Of a DNA stretch of 53,253 nucleotides, positions 27,461 through 36,911 are shown piece after piece. The notes below the pieces were generated by a model that had not been told where the DNA came from, ran no database searches, and saw only the letters and a list, made by a program, of their open reading frames with translations. This DNA is from Cyclobacteriaceae bacterium (GTDB lineage: Bacteria; Bacteroidota; Bacteroidia; Cytophagales; Cyclobacteriaceae). The DNA lies in NCBI GenBank assembly GCA_024644875.1, contig JAHEGY010000020.1, positions 1 through 53,253 on the forward strand, written 5' to 3'. Numbering within the stretch: position 1 is the stretch's first letter; each line of letters begins with the position of its first letter. Made by a program: the position numbers and the translations under genes.

Positions 27461-28348
27461 TTAAAGATTTTCGGCTTTAGCCAGTTTAGTTCTCCTGGAG
27501 TAAAACCTGCTAAGAATACCGATAATATTCGCGGTTACAATCATTAAGGCGCCCAATAGTTTGTTAAACTTCATTTCCTCGCCCAGCCAGAAATAACTGA
27601 CGGTCATGGTGATAGGAATGATAATATAGAATATTAAACTGGTAACGGTCGTATTTAGTTTTGTCGTCACGTTGATCCATAAAGTGTGCGCCATGAATGT
27701 TCCACAAATACCTAAATACAATAAACTGTACCAATCGGCATTATTCAAATTGAAATCATATTTAGGTATAAAGAATAAGAATAAGGGAATGGCAAAAATA
27801 TATTGACCCAACGCTCTCTGCGTACCTGAAATAAACTGGCTTTTTTGATGCAGAATTGGCAACATGGCAAAAAATAAACCACTAACTATACTGATCGCCA
27901 ATCCAAGTGTAATGTTATTCTTCAATGAAAATTCAGGAATGATCAAGTAGGTTCCCCAAAATGCAAATGCAATGGTGAAAATATCAATAATCCTGGGTTT
28001 TGCCTTAAGGAATATCCACCCAAGAAAGATTAAATGGATGCCATAAGTCGATGCCCCGAGAATTCCTATAGATGCTGTTGATATTTTAATGCTTATAAAA
28101 TAAGTTATCCAATGAATACTGAAAACAACACCTATCACTATCAGTTTCTTAATATATGGAATTTTGATGGGTAGCTTTTCTTTTTTATATATCAGGAACA
28201 GCCCAATTAGGAATGAAGCCATAAGCAACCGCACAATTCCTATGGTATAGGAATTTGCATTAGTAAATTTAATAAAAACCGGCACACCCGCCATAAGGAC
28301 TAGAGAAGTTGCCGCTTCAGCGGTTATGCGCAAATCTGGTGACTTCAA
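27461..28348 (-). CDS. DMT-superfamily (EamA) transporter
   Basis: 295 residues with ten hydrophobic helices in two homologous halves, each an EamA domain (first half around GIVRLLMASFLIGLF; second around LGQYIFAIPLFLFFIP and TVSYFWLGEEM). Family members export or import small metabolites. The substrate is unknown. It lies 26 bases upstream of zwf on the same strand, so it may share a transcript with the pentose phosphate genes. The C terminus is positively charged, placing it in the cytoplasm. Confidence 0.9.
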   Translation of the reverse strand: MKSPDLRITAEAATSLVLMAGVPVFIKFTNANSYTIGIVRLLMASFLIGLFLIYKKEKLPIKIPYIKKLIVIGVVFSIHWITYFISIKISTASIGILGASTYGIHLIFLGWIFLKAKPRIIDIFTIAFAFWGTYLIIPEFSLKNNITLGLAISIVSGLFFAMLPILHQKSQFISGTQRALGQYIFAIPLFLFFIPKYDFNLNNADWYSLLYLGICGTFMAHTLWINVTTKLNTTVTSLIFYIIIPITMTVSYFWLGEEMKFNKLLGALMIVTANIIGILSRFYSRRTKLAKAENL

Positions 28349-28397
28349 AATATAAATTGATCGATTAGTAAATTCAAAAATGACAAAATCTTATTAA

Positions 28398-28931
28398 TTA
28401 AGCATTACTATTTATGATTTGTTCTACTTCAAGCCAGTTGTTGGCTCTTTTAAACCGGTTTTCATGAATATTGTGGAAAGCCGAAAACAATATAGGCTTT
28501 CCCTGGAAATCCTCGAGATGCCTAGGATGATCATCAATTAAATAATCTGCCCGTATTATTTTTTTGTCCCCGCAAAAAACAATTTTCTTAAAATGTATAA
28601 AGGGAAAATGCTCATTCAACCAGGCGAGTTTGTCTTTTGGAGCATTTGGATGCTGAAGGGTAGATGAGACAATATAAACCTCATAATCATTATTTAAGTG
28701 GTTAAGTACCTCCTGACTATGTTCCATCACTTCAAGGTCACGAAAGAATCCTTCTCTGTAGGGGTAGCTTGTAACGATATCCAGATATTTCTCAGGAAGG
28801 GATCTGCTAAGAAAAGCACCAGAGACATCCTCTATGTTAATTATATAGCCCGTTTCCTGCTCAAGGACCTTTATTACCTTATCAGTGTACTTTGCCAATA
28901 CCTCATCCATATCTACAGCAATTCTTTTCAT
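28398..28931 (-). CDS. 5'(3')-deoxyribonucleotidase, NT5C type
   Basis: 177 residues from the ATG at 28931, which begins MKRIAVDMDEVLAKY directly; an ATG ten codons earlier adds a tail without family resemblance. The HAD motif I is DMDEV (nucleophile Asp and acid/base Asp), motif II is in YIVSSTLQHP, and motif III is in LIDDHPRHLEDF. It would dephosphorylate deoxynucleoside monophosphates, such as dUMP or dTMP, in the cytoplasm. The short form of the cap domain fits the NT5C family. It starts near the divergent T9SS substrate gene. Confidence 0.88.
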   Translation of the reverse strand: MKRIAVDMDEVLAKYTDKVIKVLEQETGYIINIEDVSGAFLSRSLPEKYLDIVTSYPYREGFFRDLEVMEHSQEVLNHLNNDYEVYIVSSTLQHPNAPKDKLAWLNEHFPFIHFKKIVFCGDKKIIRADYLIDDHPRHLEDFQGKPILFSAFHNIHENRFKRANNWLEVEQIINSNA

Positions 28932-29015
28932 AGGTCTATTATTTGTAGTAAATTTAAGCAATCATAGCTATATCAGGTATTTTTTATTATTGGGGATTTT
29001 GTGTTCTAGATAAAA

Positions 29016-32000
29016 GTGAAAAAGATTTTTTATATATTCATATTTGGTATAGCCTTATATTCTGGCTTTGTACATTCCTCTTATGGTCAGAATCTTTCCA
29101 CAGAAGGAGATGATTTCTGGGTAGGCTTTCTTCAAAACTGGGATGTAGGCCCTAATAACCCTATTATTCTGGAAATTTACATCAGTGCAAATGATTCTAC
29201 CAGGGCTACAATCGAGATGCCCTTGAAAAGTGCATTCCAGACAATTGATACACTGGTATTACCAGAGCAGACGCTCAGACTGTTTATCCCTACAACTATT
29301 GCCATGTCAACTCCGGCAAATTCAAGTCAAAATGGAATTCATATTAAAACTGATAAAGATGTCAGTGTATATGCCATGAACAAGCGCCAATATAGTGCTG
29401 ACATGGCGGTTATTCTGCCTACCTATACCCTCGGGAATGAATATGTCGTCGTTTCGCATTGGGAAGATGGGAATAGAAATGAAAACCGGAACTCAGATTC
29501 TGAATTTCTGATTGTAGGTGTTGAAGACAATACCTTAATAGAAATAACACCTTCCCATTTGACAAGGGATGCAAGACCTGCCGGGGTCCCATATCAGGTT
29601 TCTTTAGATCAGGGAGAAACCCATTTTGTAAGAGCTCAGGGAGATCTGACCGGAACAAAAATCAATGCTGTGGCAAATACGGATAGTGAATGCAAAAAAT
29701 TTGCTGTGTTTGCCGGGAATATGTATACCAAAGTCGGGGAATGTAATCATCCTGACGGGCATGATCACCTGTTTGCCCAAATGTATCCGACATATACTTG
29801 GGGGAAGGAATATATCACTGTAGATTTCAATACCCGGATTGGTGGGGATCACGTAAAAGTAATCGCATCTGAAGATGATTCACGGATCTTCCTGAATGGA
29901 AATTATGTGCAAACCATACAATCAGGAGAATTTCTTTTTTTAAAAGAGCTTCAGGGAGTGAATTACATATCTTCGGATAAGATTATAACCGTTGCTCAAT
30001 TCAGCCGGAGCCAGGCTTGTGACAATACAACAGGTGATCCTTTCATTATACTTATTAATCCGAATGAACAGGTGCTTAAAAAGATCACATTTTTCACACC
30101 TTCCATCGCGACGTTAAGAAACTTTAATCTAAGCATAGTTGCAAAGACCAGTGATGTTCCTACTGTTACACTTGATGGTACAAATATTTCAGGGCAGTTC
30201 AATTACGTCCCATTTGACTCAACCTACTCATATGCTAAGATCTCTATCTATTCCGGGAACCACACCTTAAGGTCGGCTGAAGGAATAATTGCCTATGTAT
30301 ATGCCTATGGAAGTAATGAGTCCTTTGGCTATCCCACCGGAGCAGGTCTTACAAACCTTAATTTGAATATACAAGTTATTGATAATGAAGGGGAAGACAT
30401 CCCAATTGACAGCATCTGTTTTCAAACAGAGATCTGGTTCAAACCAGACACAGAATTTGAGTTTTCTCAGTACCAATGGGATTTTGGAGATGGCACTATT
30501 ATTAAACAGAATAATGCTGACTCGGTGGCCCATACCTACGAAAAGCCAGGAAAATATATCGTGGAAGTAACTGGTACTTCAGGAGGTGAAGGATGCATCT
30601 CGGGTGCAGAACAGAAAAGTGTAAAAGTTATCAGAGTTCTCCATCCCAGCGTTAATATCCTGGGCCCAAGGTCCATTTGCCCGAATACAAGAGATGTATT
30701 GTACACTGTTAAAGAAAACGGACAGTACCAATTGAATTGGTTTATTGAAGGAGGGGAGATTAACAGTGATATGGATAGAGATTCTATTTCGGTTGATTGG
30801 GGATCAACCAATGACCAGGCCTGGCTTAAAGCCCTGGCATGGAATGACAGGGGATGCATAGGGGATACCGTAACTAAACCCATAAAGATTAAAGTTCAGC
30901 TTGAGCCAGAAGCTCCTTTCGGACCAGATACACTATGCTCCACTGATATTCAGAATATACCTTACGAAACTTATTTTACGAATGGATCCACTTTCGACTG
31001 GAACCTTATACTGGGTGAAATTTCAGATGGACAGGGCAATCATGATGTTAAGGTAAATTGGGATTCCTGGGGAATTGGTCAAATATGGTTCGAACAACAT
31101 AGTGTAACAGATACGGTTTGTTCAGGTATATCAGATACCCTTTCAGTATATATTCAAAGAAATCCGGTAGATTTTCTGAACATTGTAACAGATAAATCCT
31201 CTTATGGAATAGATGAACCCATCCAATTTGATCTTGAAACTGATTCCCTGTATAATGTTGTATCGTGGAATTTTGATGACGACAAGATCCTTGATTCAAT
31301 TTCCATTCAATCAGACCCCTTAATTACATATAGTTGTCCCGGAATGTATGAAATAACGGCAATAGCTTACGACACGATGGGTATTTGTAATATGTTTTCA
31401 AGTAACAGTCTAGATTTGGAGATTGTTGGACCTTCTGTTGAAATTATTCAAGTATCGCATGAAGAGATGAAGCCTAATGAACTTGTTGTTAGATGGAAAT
31501 ACGATGATGGGGATTTTTATGCCAAGCCATTTTATCTTTTTAGAGATAATGTTCTCCTTGATTCCATATCCTCTATGGAACTAATAATACCGGACACTAC
31601 GGTAGTTTCAGACAGTTTGATCTATAGTTATGAGATTGTGACAAATGAAGATTGCGAGGATCACATTGCCTCGGCATACCATAACAATATTCTCTTAAAT
31701 GTAGATTTTGATGAAAATGACAAAGAGAATGCGGAAGTCATATGGAATCCATATGAGAACTGGGCGCAGGGTGTGGAATTCTACGAATTATATATGAGCG
31801 TAGATGGTGATGCGTATAAGATGATTGGAGATCTTTCATCTAGTCAACTTAGTTTTACATTTACAAGTAGTGACCTGGGGTTTGAACATTGTTTTGTAGT
31901 GAAGGCAAATGAATCAGGCGGGAACAATGCCTACTCGTGGTCGAATATAAATTGTATTACGTTTATACCCGAATTGTACCCATACAACATCATTACACCG

Positions 32001-32243
32001 AACGGTGATGGTAAAAACGACACCTTTCATATAGATAATATTGAACATTATCCCAATGCTGAATTAACGATATTCAACAGATGGGGTAAAAAAATATATC
32101 AGACAAGGGAATATATGAATAATTGGGGTGGCATGCACAATAGCCAGATATTGCCCAACTCGACGTATTATTACGTCCTTGAATTAAATGAACCCAGGTC
32201 ACCGGATAAGACCATCAACGGGACTGTGTCAATTTTGAAATAG
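29016..32243 (+). CDS. Large secreted adhesin-like protein with IgGFc-binding-like domain, PKD and T9SS type B C-terminal domain
   Basis: 1075 residues, GTG start with a signal peptide ending SSYGQ. The N-terminal 440 residues resemble the IgGFc-binding-protein N-terminal domain, starting with GDDFWVGFLQNW. Then come a PKD domain around YQWDFGDGT with a following YTFKPG-type motif, two further Ig-like domains, a second PKD-like segment (VSWNFDDDK), and an FN3-like part near residue 850-980. The tail is a CHU_C gliding-motility-type domain (IITPNGDGKNDTFHI ... LTIFNRWGKKIYQ), which sends the protein through the type IX secretion system for surface attachment. A role in adhesion is likely; no enzyme motif is seen. 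Confidence 0.92.
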   Translation: MKKIFYIFIFGIALYSGFVHSSYGQNLSTEGDDFWVGFLQNWDVGPNNPIILEIYISANDSTRATIEMPLKSAFQTIDTLVLPEQTLRLFIPTTIAMSTPANSSQNGIHIKTDKDVSVYAMNKRQYSADMAVILPTYTLGNEYVVVSHWEDGNRNENRNSDSEFLIVGVEDNTLIEITPSHLTRDARPAGVPYQVSLDQGETHFVRAQGDLTGTKINAVANTDSECKKFAVFAGNMYTKVGECNHPDGHDHLFAQMYPTYTWGKEYITVDFNTRIGGDHVKVIASEDDSRIFLNGNYVQTIQSGEFLFLKELQGVNYISSDKIITVAQFSRSQACDNTTGDPFIILINPNEQVLKKITFFTPSIATLRNFNLSIVAKTSDVPTVTLDGTNISGQFNYVPFDSTYSYAKISIYSGNHTLRSAEGIIAYVYAYGSNESFGYPTGAGLTNLNLNIQVIDNEGEDIPIDSICFQTEIWFKPDTEFEFSQYQWDFGDGTIIKQNNADSVAHTYEKPGKYIVEVTGTSGGEGCISGAEQKSVKVIRVLHPSVNILGPRSICPNTRDVLYTVKENGQYQLNWFIEGGEINSDMDRDSISVDWGSTNDQAWLKALAWNDRGCIGDTVTKPIKIKVQLEPEAPFGPDTLCSTDIQNIPYETYFTNGSTFDWNLILGEISDGQGNHDVKVNWDSWGIGQIWFEQHSVTDTVCSGISDTLSVYIQRNPVDFLNIVTDKSSYGIDEPIQFDLETDSLYNVVSWNFDDDKILDSISIQSDPLITYSCPGMYEITAIAYDTMGICNMFSSNSLDLEIVGPSVEIIQVSHEEMKPNELVVRWKYDDGDFYAKPFYLFRDNVLLDSISSMELIIPDTTVVSDSLIYSYEIVTNEDCEDHIASAYHNNILLNVDFDENDKENAEVIWNPYENWAQGVEFYELYMSVDGDAYKMIGDLSSSQLSFTFTSSDLGFEHCFVVKANESGGNNAYSWSNINCITFIPELYPYNIITPNGDGKNDTFHIDNIEHYPNAELTIFNRWGKKIYQTREYMNNWGGMHNSQILPNSTYYYVLELNEPRSPDKTINGTVSILK

Positions 32244-32379
32244 AACAATTTCCCTCCAATCATTTTTATCAGTAAATCAGAAAACTTCCCGGTTTTAGAA
32301 TGTATTATACATTTGGTTTTCGGTGTGTTTACTTCGGGTTCAAAACAAAATGATTATCAACAGGATCCTGTGGCTTGTT

Positions 32380-33618
32380 TTAAATCTCCTCAAGATTTTC
32401 TGACAAGTAATTTTTAAGTGGAATATCAATCAATTTGCCGGAATAGTACAGATAGTCGATAAAGGATTTATAAATATCCCATTGGATGAGTTGTTCGAAT
32501 TTCTTCATCTTCAGGATACTTTTTTGAGCCTCCAGCAGGTCTTCGGGTTTAATATTCTGGTTCTGGTTCAACAATTTCAATAAATTATCATTAGATATTT
32601 CACCGGTGATCAATTGATTCTGACTGAACAGAAATTCCAGGTCAAGTTTCAGTAATTCACATTGTACATCCAGAGCTGTTTTTTCTCTGACAACATCTGC
32701 TTTATCTTCCATAACGTTTAATTTCCTTCGGTTCAAATCCGGCTTATCGGCATTGGTTAATGGAATTCGTACACCAATCTGTACGCCAAAATGGTTATCA
32801 AAATCATCACCACGTAATCTGTCATATTCAGCCTGTATATACCCTATATTTCTTCTGCCTTCAGCTTTCTCAACTACAATCCTTTGCTCATCCAGCGTGA
32901 TTTGTCGATTCAGATTCTCAATATGAATATTATTGGCCGTATCAGAGATCACCGATTTGAGTTCTACTATATTTTTAATTTGTTCATACGATATCAATTG
33001 ATGGTTTATATTGCTTTCAATATTGCCGGAAAAACTAAATGATGTTTTGATTTCGTGCTCGATCTTTTGCTTTGTATGATTCAGGTCATTTAAGTCCAGG
33101 GACAGGTTCAACAGATTCTCTTTCTCCTTTATATATTCGGTAATGTCAAAATCCGAATTCCCAAGAGCGGCTTCGAGGATCTTCAGTTGGTTTTTCTGAA
33201 GTATAATTTCCTTTTCTTTGTATAAAATCTCATCGGATAGCTGGAAAAAAGAAATGAGCTGACGATACCTTTTATATATCGCTTTATTTAAGGCATACTG
33301 GTAGTCAATAATGAGTGAATTTTTTTCAAGTGAGTAATACTTTTTATTGGCGCTTATTTCCCAGGGATTCGTAGGATTGAATCTTAATCTGAAATCGTCC
33401 TGGGTTATATTAAAATCATTGGTCCGTGCACGAAACTCCACACGGTGCAGTATGGGTGATCTATAGCGCTTTTCTTCAAGGAATTCAGATTTTATCTTAT
33501 TTTCATATAGTCTTACATCATTTCTGGCATCACTTAGGAATTCATTCATTGAAAACTGACCTTTTGCAATGCTATTGCCCAGTAAAATCAGGAGTATCAG
33601 GAACCGGGTTTTCACCAT
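32380..33618 (-). CDS. TolC-like outer membrane factor
   Basis: About 412 residues from the ATG at 33618, which starts a signal peptide (MVKTRFLILLILLGNSIAKGQ); an ATG twelve codons earlier would overlap the HlyD gene by 29 bases. The mature protein is mostly long helices with heptad-like spacing, plus strand segments FGVQIGVRIPL and VEFRARTNDFNI, as in TolC channels, but the two repeats of TolC are not obvious. It is the last of three genes with a periplasmic adaptor and a DUF4956 protein, so it probably forms their outer-membrane exit. Sequence similarity alone is weak; context makes the case. Confidence 0.7.
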   Translation of the reverse strand: MVKTRFLILLILLGNSIAKGQFSMNEFLSDARNDVRLYENKIKSEFLEEKRYRSPILHRVEFRARTNDFNITQDDFRLRFNPTNPWEISANKKYYSLEKNSLIIDYQYALNKAIYKRYRQLISFFQLSDEILYKEKEIILQKNQLKILEAALGNSDFDITEYIKEKENLLNLSLDLNDLNHTKQKIEHEIKTSFSFSGNIESNINHQLISYEQIKNIVELKSVISDTANNIHIENLNRQITLDEQRIVVEKAEGRRNIGYIQAEYDRLRGDDFDNHFGVQIGVRIPLTNADKPDLNRRKLNVMEDKADVVREKTALDVQCELLKLDLEFLFSQNQLITGEISNDNLLKLLNQNQNIKPEDLLEAQKSILKMKKFEQLIQWDIYKSFIDYLYYSGKLIDIPLKNYLSENLEEI

Positions 33619-33625
33619 CGATATG

Positions 33626-34630
33626 CTATAGAGCCCGTACATAAACCTTCTCACCGTTTAAGAAATCATTATTTTCCGGGATTCTTATGAATATTTCCTG
33701 TCCCCATATCTTCCTGTCCTGTACTTCCAGCAGTCTATTGGGGTAGGTGACAATCCGGGAACCAACTTCTGTTACCATTCCGGCAATACTATAATCCCGA
33801 TTCGAAGATTCTACGATTACTTCATCGCCAACAGATAAATTATACCTGTTTTTTTCATTCATATAGGCTTTTATAATGGTAGGATTTATTTCGTACAATG
33901 ACATGATGGTATTATATGGAGGGATCAATTCGCCTATCTGCGCCATTACGTCTCCGATTGTGCCATCTACAGGCGAATAGTTTTTTAGAAAATTGGCTTC
34001 ATTTTCAAGCAGAGATAGTTCTTTTCGTTGTTGTTCTATTTTCAGATCAAGAATCTGAGTTTCATTGGTTTTCTTCTCTTCCAATTGCATTAGCTTCTGA
34101 TCAAAGAGATCGGCAGCTTGTTCCCTTTTCTTTTCAAGATAATTGATCTGTAATAACAGCATATTTCGTGAATCATCCCGGAGTGTATCCTCATATATTT
34201 CAATACCTTCCAAAGCATTTTTGATGCCCTGGTTTTGTTCATATCTTGTTCTTAACTGGAAGAGTTCCTCATCAATCTTTTCAATTTCAGAAATTTTCTC
34301 AAGCCTGGTCATCTGAACCTGGTAATTCATATTGGTAATCAACATATCTTTCTGTTGTAGATATGTATTCAGATCATTGGTAGCTTTATCAATATCATAT
34401 ATAAGATCTGGTCTGATTACTTCTACTAAAAGATCTCCTTTTTTAACATCCTCACCCGGAAGAACATGTATTGTTTTGATCTTTACTGCTTTTTGAAAAC
34501 TAATTGCCAGTTTTTGAGGTTCTACCTCGGCTATTATGGCATCGGATTGCTTTTTATAAATAAGAGAAGCTATTAACAGCACTATGGCAGTTAATACCCA
34601 GAAGATTGAAAAAACATTAATCCTTTTCAT
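33626..34630 (-). CDS. HlyD-family periplasmic adaptor
   Basis: 334 residues. One N-terminal membrane helix (about 8-25) is followed by a first lipoyl half (VLPGEDVKKGDLLVEV), a long coiled-coil hairpin (about 85-215), a second lipoyl half (YSPVDGTIGDVMAQIGELIPP) and a beta-barrel domain (NLSVGDEVIVESSNRDYSIAGMVTEVG). Adaptors of this kind link an inner-membrane pump to a TolC channel. Here the partner genes are a TolC-like protein and a DUF4956 membrane protein, and no ABC, RND or MFS pump is adjacent. It starts two bases after the DUF4956 stop codon. Confidence 0.88.
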   Translation of the reverse strand: MKRINVFSIFWVLTAIVLLIASLIYKKQSDAIIAEVEPQKLAISFQKAVKIKTIHVLPGEDVKKGDLLVEVIRPDLIYDIDKATNDLNTYLQQKDMLITNMNYQVQMTRLEKISEIEKIDEELFQLRTRYEQNQGIKNALEGIEIYEDTLRDDSRNMLLLQINYLEKKREQAADLFDQKLMQLEEKKTNETQILDLKIEQQRKELSLLENEANFLKNYSPVDGTIGDVMAQIGELIPPYNTIMSLYEINPTIIKAYMNEKNRYNLSVGDEVIVESSNRDYSIAGMVTEVGSRIVTYPNRLLEVQDRKIWGQEIFIRIPENNDFLNGEKVYVRAL

Positions 34631-34632
34631 AA

Positions 34633-35307
34633 CTATACCCTGTCAACAGATGCCCTGTTATTGATCCTGACATTTGAAACATTCTCTACTTCATTCAATT
34701 TCTTAAAAATTGAATATCGATCGGCTCCTTTCTTTAATGTAATTTGATATTCATATTTTATCAATTCATTTGAATTCCCAATACTGGTTAATTTAATTAC
34801 CTGGCAGTATTCAAATAGTATGGATTCAATAGCAGAAACATTCGATGGATCATCGATTAAAAAGGAGAGAGAGGTGTCGTATACCGGGGCTTTTCCGACA
34901 GGCGAAAAATATAAAGCAAAAGACACAGCACTGAAAACAGCGGTACCTGCCACGGCAACTGCAAATCCATAAACGCCGCACCCAATACCAATGGCTATGG
35001 ATGCAAAAATATAGATTATGTTTTTAGGGTTATCGAACCGAAACCTGAACCGGATAATCGCTAATGCACCCAGTATTCCTAATCCTCTTGCCAGGCTGTC
35101 TCCAATAGCCATCATAACCGTGGCAGCTATAATGGAGATCAAAACAACGGCTTGAAAGAAATCTTTGGAATATTCGGTCCCCCTGAAGGTATACCTGTAG
35201 GTTAAAGCAATAATGGTACTTAATAAAAATGACAATAAAAGAGCATATACAGCAGCCTCTAGCGATGGAAATTGATAGTATGATTGCTCAGAGAAAAAAT
35301 TTTCCAT
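34633..35307 (-). CDS. DUF4956 membrane protein
   Basis: 224 residues. Four hydrophobic helices fill residues about 18-150, including the conserved GDSLARGLGILGALAIIRFRFRFDNPKN region, which in this family resembles an MgtC-like fold. A soluble C-terminal domain (about 155-224; LIKYEYQITLKKGADRYSIFKKL) has an ACT-like alternation. DUF4956 proteins often sit with VTC-type polyphosphate polymerases and CotH kinases, neither of which is here. As the first gene of a HlyD/TolC-like operon it may be the inner-membrane part of an export device. The reaction is unknown. Confidence 0.9.
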   Translation of the reverse strand: MENFFSEQSYYQFPSLEAAVYALLLSFLLSTIIALTYRYTFRGTEYSKDFFQAVVLISIIAATVMMAIGDSLARGLGILGALAIIRFRFRFDNPKNIIYIFASIAIGIGCGVYGFAVAVAGTAVFSAVSFALYFSPVGKAPVYDTSLSFLIDDPSNVSAIESILFEYCQVIKLTSIGNSNELIKYEYQITLKKGADRYSIFKKLNEVENVSNVRINNRASVDRV

Positions 35308-35496
35308 TTGTTCACCTTGTCCCTCAAAAATTACAGGTCGAAGATATTAAAAAAAAATAAGTATTAAGAAATTATGATCGTAAAGTTAGGACTGAATCAA
35401 CAAATGATAGACTCTATTGCCTGATAGAAGGTGGAGAAATATCCCCAGTACAAACGGGTCTGGTATCCTAAAATTTTATCAATAAAAACTCAAATC

Positions 35497-36126
35497 TTAA
35501 AGCACATCTTTTAATACTTCAAATACATTCTCAGCAACGATCTTATGCCCCTCTATATTGGGATGTATCCCGTCTGGTAAGTTCAGCTCGGGAATGCCTC
35601 CTACGCCATCCAGGAGAAAAGGAATGAGTAATGCATCATTTTCCGTGGCCAGTTCATTAAAAACATAAGAAAATTCAGTGGCGTAATCTTTACCCATATT
35701 GGGCGGCACCATCATTCCGGCAATAACTATCTGAGCCTCCGGATATTTCTTTAATACTCTTTGGATTATCCTTTGAAGATTTGATTTTGTTTGTATCAGC
35801 GGCAACCCTCTTAATCCGTCATTGGCTCCCAGTTCAAGAATGAATACATTTATTTTGTTTTGTAAAATCCAGTCTATCCTGGTTAGTCCCCCTGCAGAAG
35901 TTTCTCCACTCAATCCTGCGTTGATTACGCGGTAGTTGTAACCACTATCATTCAGCATTTCTTCAAGCACGGCAGGGTAGGCAAGGCCAGGATCAAGGCC
36001 ATAGCCGGCTGTAATACTGTTGCCAAAGCAGAGAATAGTTTTTTGCGCTTCCTGGGCATCTGCACTATTGATTATATTGAGATACCCGACCAGTAGGAAT
36101 ATAACCATGTATATTTTTTTCATTTC
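35497..36126 (-). CDS. TesA-like SGNH esterase/lysophospholipase
   Basis: 209 residues from the ATG at 36126, which begins a signal peptide (MKKIYMVIFLLVGYLNIINSADA); an ATG twelve codons upstream is less likely. SGNH blocks are all present: I as CFGNSITAGYG with the nucleophile Ser, II as NAGLSGETSAGG, III as LGANDGL with Asn, and V as DGIHPNIEGH with Asp and His. It would hydrolyse acyl esters or thioesters in the periplasm. It is divergent from an ABC ATPase/permease pair, the same neighbourhood as tesA-ybbA-ybbP in proteobacteria, which supports this call. Confidence 0.9.
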   Translation of the reverse strand, partial: EMKKIYMVIFLLVGYLNIINSADAQEAQKTILCFGNSITAGYGLDPGLAYPAVLEEMLNDSGYNYRVINAGLSGETSAGGLTRIDWILQNKINVFILELGANDGLRGLPLIQTKSNLQRIIQRVLKKYPEAQIVIAGMMVPPNMGKDYATEFSYVFNELATENDALLIPFLLDGVGGIPELNLPDGIHPNIEGHKIVAENVFEVLKDVL

Positions 36127-36226
36127 AATATATTTTAGAAAAATTAACAAATTCCGGGCCATAAATAAATCAAATATTAATGATATTAGTTATATGTCTT
36201 TCAAAGAATAACGCTAATTTCGGAAA

Positions 36227-36907
36227 ATGAGTCATATTTTACATGTAAAACACCTGACGAAAACATTTAAGAGTGCAGAACGGGAATTAACAGTATTAAA
36301 GGACATAAATTTTTCGCTTGATGAAGGGCAGGGTTTATCTATCGTTGGACCATCGGGAAGCGGGAAAACAACCTTATTGGGTTTATGTGCAGGATTGGAT
36401 CAGCCAACCAATGGCTTTATCAAACTCCTTGATATAGAACTGAACCGATTAGATGAAGATGACCGGGCCTATGTTCGTAACCAGTATGTAGGGTTTATTT
36501 TTCAGAATTTCCACTTACTGCCAACCATTAATGCACTGGAGAATGTGATGCTTCCATTGGAATTGAGAGGAGAAAAGAAAATCAAGGGCAGAGCAGAGGA
36601 GATGCTCGCCCGGGTAGGATTGGAAGAAAGAATGGAACATTACCCATCGCAGTTATCAGGAGGTGAACAGCAGCGGGTTGCAATTGCCAGGGCTTTTATT
36701 GCCAGTCCAAAGATCCTGTTTGCCGATGAACCCACGGGTAATCTTGATGAAGAAACTGCCGAAATCGTATCATCATTGCTTTTTCAGATAAACAGGGAAG
36801 AGAACACAACCCTGGTTCTCGTAACCCATAATTTAAACCTTGCCGAAAATACAGGCAGGATCTTAAAACTTGAGCGGGGATTACTAATTGAAGATATTAC
36901 AGTTTGA
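36227..36907 (+). CDS. ABC transporter ATP-binding protein, YbbA/LolD type
   Basis: 226 residues. Walker A is GPSGSGKTT, the Q-loop sits in NFHLLP, the signature is [15 protein letters not shown], Walker B is [13 protein letters not shown] and the H-loop is VTHN. The subgroup matches MacB/LolD/YbbA, which power mechanotransmission rather than substrate transport across the inner membrane. The permease follows after four bases and the SGNH esterase is divergent, as in the ybbA-ybbP-tesA arrangement. Confidence 0.94.
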   Translation: MSHILHVKHLTKTFKSAERELTVLKDINFSLDEGQGLSIVGPSGSGKTTLLGLCAGLDQPTNGFIKLLDIELNRLDEDDRAYVRNQYVGFIFQNFHLLPTINALENVMLPLELRGEKKIKGRAEEMLARVGLEERMEHYPSQLSGGEQQRVAIARAFIASPKILFADEPTGNLDEETAEIVSSLLFQINREENTTLVLVTHNLNLAENTGRILKLERGLLIEDITV

Positions 36908-36911
36908 GGAA

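Noticed and set aside
32299-32313. 15-base palindrome AATGTATTATACATT between convergent genes
   Set aside because: Short, AT-rich and easily due to chance; not followed by a T tract, so not a convincing terminator, and no promoter to control.
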